Part shown: piece by piece, positions 62,341 through 64,000 of the stretch
Numbering within the stretch: position 1 is the stretch's first letter
Layout of the letters: every line of letters begins with the position of its first letter
Assembly: GCF_000308495.1 (NCBI RefSeq)
Contig: NZ_BAFU01000057.1
Location: 1-64,000 of the forward strand
DNA: 64,000 nucleotides
DNA from: Nocardia brevicatena NBRC 12119
GTDB taxonomy: Bacteria; Actinomycetota; Actinomycetes; Mycobacteriales; Mycobacteriaceae
Reading direction: 5' to 3'
Position numbers and translations under genes: made by a program
Notes under the pieces: generated by a model
Database searches by the model: none
What the model was told of the DNA's origin: nothing
What the model saw: only the letters and a program-made list of their open reading frames with translations

Positions 62341-62743
62341 TCGAACCGGTGATCGGATCCGTAACCAGTCCCGTTTCGGAGCGGCACCGATTTGGACAGT
62401 GCGCCCATTTCCGCGCCGCGAATTCTGGGCGCCGACACATATTCCGCCGTGCTTCCGGCGGCCGGACTCAACAGTGCCCGGTCCGACGACCTCGGCGCCG
62501 GGCACCCCGGTCTCGGTGCAGGAGGAGCAAAACCGTGCGTGAATTCGATCTGCCGGTCATCGGCGGAGACCGCGCCCGGGTGGTCGGTGAACTCCGCGGG
62601 CGCAGGCCGATCTCCGCGAGAGGCGGTGGCGACACGAAACGCCGAGGTAGCACCTACTCGCCCGTAGCACCGCAGTTGCCTATCCTGCTCCGACGACAAC
62701 GGAGTCGGCACTGTAATCGCAACCACGAGCAGATCGGCAGCCT
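62341..62743. other. Gene-poor stretch before the thioesterase gene
   Basis: About 400 bases after the PucR fragment. No frame with recognisable content; it should hold the thioesterase promoter. Confidence 0.4.
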
Positions 62744-63781
62744 GTGAACGCTACGATTTCCGACTCCCTTCCGGGCCCGGCCGTGGCCGGCACACGTCCC
62801 GAGGCGATCCACCGCTTCCTCGTGAAACCCGCTGACGCGGGGATCGCCGGCTCGGTCGACGGTGGCAGACTCCTCGAATGGATCGATAAGGTCGCCTACG
62901 CCGCGGCGGCCCAGTGGAGCGGGCACTACTGCGTAACGGCCTATGTCGGGAACATCCATCTCGACCGGCCGATCGTTGTCGGGGAACTGGTCGAGTTGCA
63001 CGCGAATCTGGTCTACACGGGCCGTACCAGCATGCACATCCTGGTCAGTGTCTATTCGACCGATCCCACGCGACAGAAACCGGTGCAGACGGCGCAGTGC
63101 CTGACCATTTTCGTCGCGGTCGACGAACAACGGCGCACCGTGGTCGTTCCGCAGTGGGAGCCCACCACGATTCTCGAGTTGCGCCGGCATCGACAGGCGC
63201 GGGCCCGAATCTCGGTGCGCAAGCGGATCGAAGAGGCCATGGCCGCACAGAACTACACCGCGGCCGGCACCGCGCCGAGCGCGACATTGCGTTTCCTGGC
63301 GGCCCCGTCGGATATCAATTGGGGCGGCAAGGTACACGGCGGGCGCACCATGGGCTGGATCGAGGACGCCGCCTGCGTTTGTGGAGCCGATTGGGCCGCA
63401 CAGCATGTGATCACCTCGTACTTCGGCGGTATCCGCTTCTACCGGCCGATCGTTATCGGCCATATCGTCGAGGTCACCGCGCGTCTGATCCACACCGGGC
63501 CGCGCAGTATGCACGTCAGCGTCCACGTGACTTCGACGGATACCGTTTCGGACACGCCCGCGTTGGCGGCGCACGGGCTCGCCGTCGTCGTCGTGCTCGG
63601 CGACGACGGTAAAGCGCGGCCGGTCCGGCAGTGGACGCCGGTTTCCGAGGAGGACCGCGCGCTGGAGGCGCATGCCCGCCATCTCGTCGACCTGCGTTCG
63701 CAGGCCGAGCCGTTCACAACGGCCGGCGATGTACCGGCCGACGCGGAGCCCAACTACTTCCGGGCGCCCACGCCGGGCTGA
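62744..63781 (+). CDS. Acyl-CoA thioesterase with two hotdog domains
   Basis: A 345-residue protein made of two hotdog units. In each repeat a GG-x-x-x-x-WID/E helix start (DGGRLLEWIDKVA and HGGRTMGWIEDAA) is followed by a VTAYVGNIHLDRPI or ITSYFGGIRFYRPI strand and an HxxxSVxxT strand. Double-hotdog thioesterases hydrolyse medium- or long-chain acyl-CoA. The GTG start at 62744 is plausible; the stop is clear. It stands alone, so no pathway can be assigned. Confidence 0.88.
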   Translation: MNATISDSLPGPAVAGTRPEAIHRFLVKPADAGIAGSVDGGRLLEWIDKVAYAAAAQWSGHYCVTAYVGNIHLDRPIVVGELVELHANLVYTGRTSMHILVSVYSTDPTRQKPVQTAQCLTIFVAVDEQRRTVVVPQWEPTTILELRRHRQARARISVRKRIEEAMAAQNYTAAGTAPSATLRFLAAPSDINWGGKVHGGRTMGWIEDAACVCGADWAAQHVITSYFGGIRFYRPIVIGHIVEVTARLIHTGPRSMHVSVHVTSTDTVSDTPALAAHGLAVVVVLGDDGKARPVRQWTPVSEEDRALEAHARHLVDLRSQAEPFTTAGDVPADAEPNYFRAPTPG

Positions 63782-63898
63782 ATCGTCCGGCCCCATCATG
63801 GCAACGTTCGGGCCCGTACGGACCGGCCTGACCGCCGAGGTCCAGTCGAGGACAGGTGGCCATGTACAAGAGGTCCGGCCGCCCGGCATGCTCACCGC

Positions 63899-64000
63899 AT
63901 GATCCGACGTCTCGTCGCGCTGTTCACCGGTCTGTGGCTGTACGGGTTCTCGATGGCCGTGATGATCCGTGCCGCGGTCGGTCTGGGCCCGTGGGATGTG
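63899..64000 (+). CDS. YczE/YitT-type membrane protein, N-terminal part only
   Basis: Runs off the window. ATG at 63899 begins a hydrophobic segment (RLVALFTGLWLYGFSMAVMI) followed by RAAVGLGPWDV, the signature of the YczE/YyaS integral membrane family (R-A-x-x-G-L-G-P-W-D-V). Only 34 residues are visible. Function of the family is poorly known. Confidence 0.65.
   Translation, partial: MIRRLVALFTGLWLYGFSMAVMIRAAVGLGPWDV

Overview
The window comes from a very GC-rich actinobacterium. GTG and TTG starts are frequent, ATGA stop/start overlaps are common, and several enzymes are typical of Mycobacteriales: a FAAL, a WS/DGAT-type acyltransferase, many P450, TetR and SDR genes, and a maleate isomerase that resembles, from memory, the Nocardia farcinica enzyme. 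A Nocardia or Rhodococcus-like host is my best guess. This is an inference; there is no rRNA or other taxonomic marker here. No tRNA, rRNA or CRISPR array was seen. The segment looks like accessory chromosome, a mosaic of catabolic and secondary-metabolic blocks separated by decayed transposase and regulator remnants.

Layout. (1) 0.1-4.3 kb: a TetR repressor divergent from a meta-cleavage operon (FAD hydroxylase, extradiol dioxygenase, C-C hydrolase), with a recognisable promoter and palindromic operator between them. (2) 4.3-8.1 kb: a decay zone with a perfect 16-bp hairpin, an IS3-type transposase remnant, two intact aminoglycoside-kinase-fold genes, a truncated third one and a regulator fragment. 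(3) 8.1-33.7 kb: an orphan biosynthetic locus. It holds a second cysteinyl-tRNA synthetase-like protein, a hydrolase, a PaaK/F390-synthetase-like adenylating enzyme, a flavin oxidase, a cucumopine-synthase/DUF3830-like protein with an amine-oxidase-type flavoenzyme, a stand-alone thioester-reductase-like protein, a P450, an aldo/keto reductase, an EhpF/EhpG (LuxE/LuxC-like) acid-to-aldehyde pair, a 2221-residue reducing type I PKS (ACP-KS-AT-DH-ER-KR-ACP), a free ACP, a WS/DGAT-like acyltransferase, a FAAL and an acyl-CoA dehydrogenase. (4) 34.4-48.3 kb: a 13-gene catabolic operon on the minus strand plus a divergent SDR/GntR pair. It combines a Rieske dioxygenase, a [3Fe-4S] ferredoxin, a NuoF-like reductase, a NicX-like 2,5-dihydroxypyridine dioxygenase homologue, a LigAB-type dioxygenase, a nitrilase-family amidase, a maleamate-amidase-like isochorismatase and a maleate isomerase. 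This is what is expected for an N-heteroaromatic compound broken down through maleamate and maleate to fumarate. A shared 20-bp palindromic motif lies at both promoters of this block. (5) 49.6-56.4 kb: a tightly coupled four-gene operon with two separate PEP-synthase/PPDK-like proteins, each carrying its own phospho-histidine domain and lacking the usual PEP barrel, followed by a TetR and an atypical P450. (6) 56.5-64 kb: an SDR scrap, a large LuxR (LAL) regulator, a small lipocalin-like protein, a dehalogenase-like hydrolase, a PucR fragment, a double-hotdog thioesterase and the start of a YczE-type membrane protein.

Five otherwise well-conserved genes (near 1169, 10975, 16053, 48110 and 61709) are broken by what look like 1-2 base deletions. 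In each case restoring the missing base or bases gives a protein of full family length. Either the sequence has systematic deletion errors or the locus is starting to decay; the raw reads would tell. The most promising undescribed systems are the split phosphotransferase operon, the FAAL/PKS locus with its CysRS-like and opine-synthase-like enzymes, and the Rieske/NicX catabolic operon.
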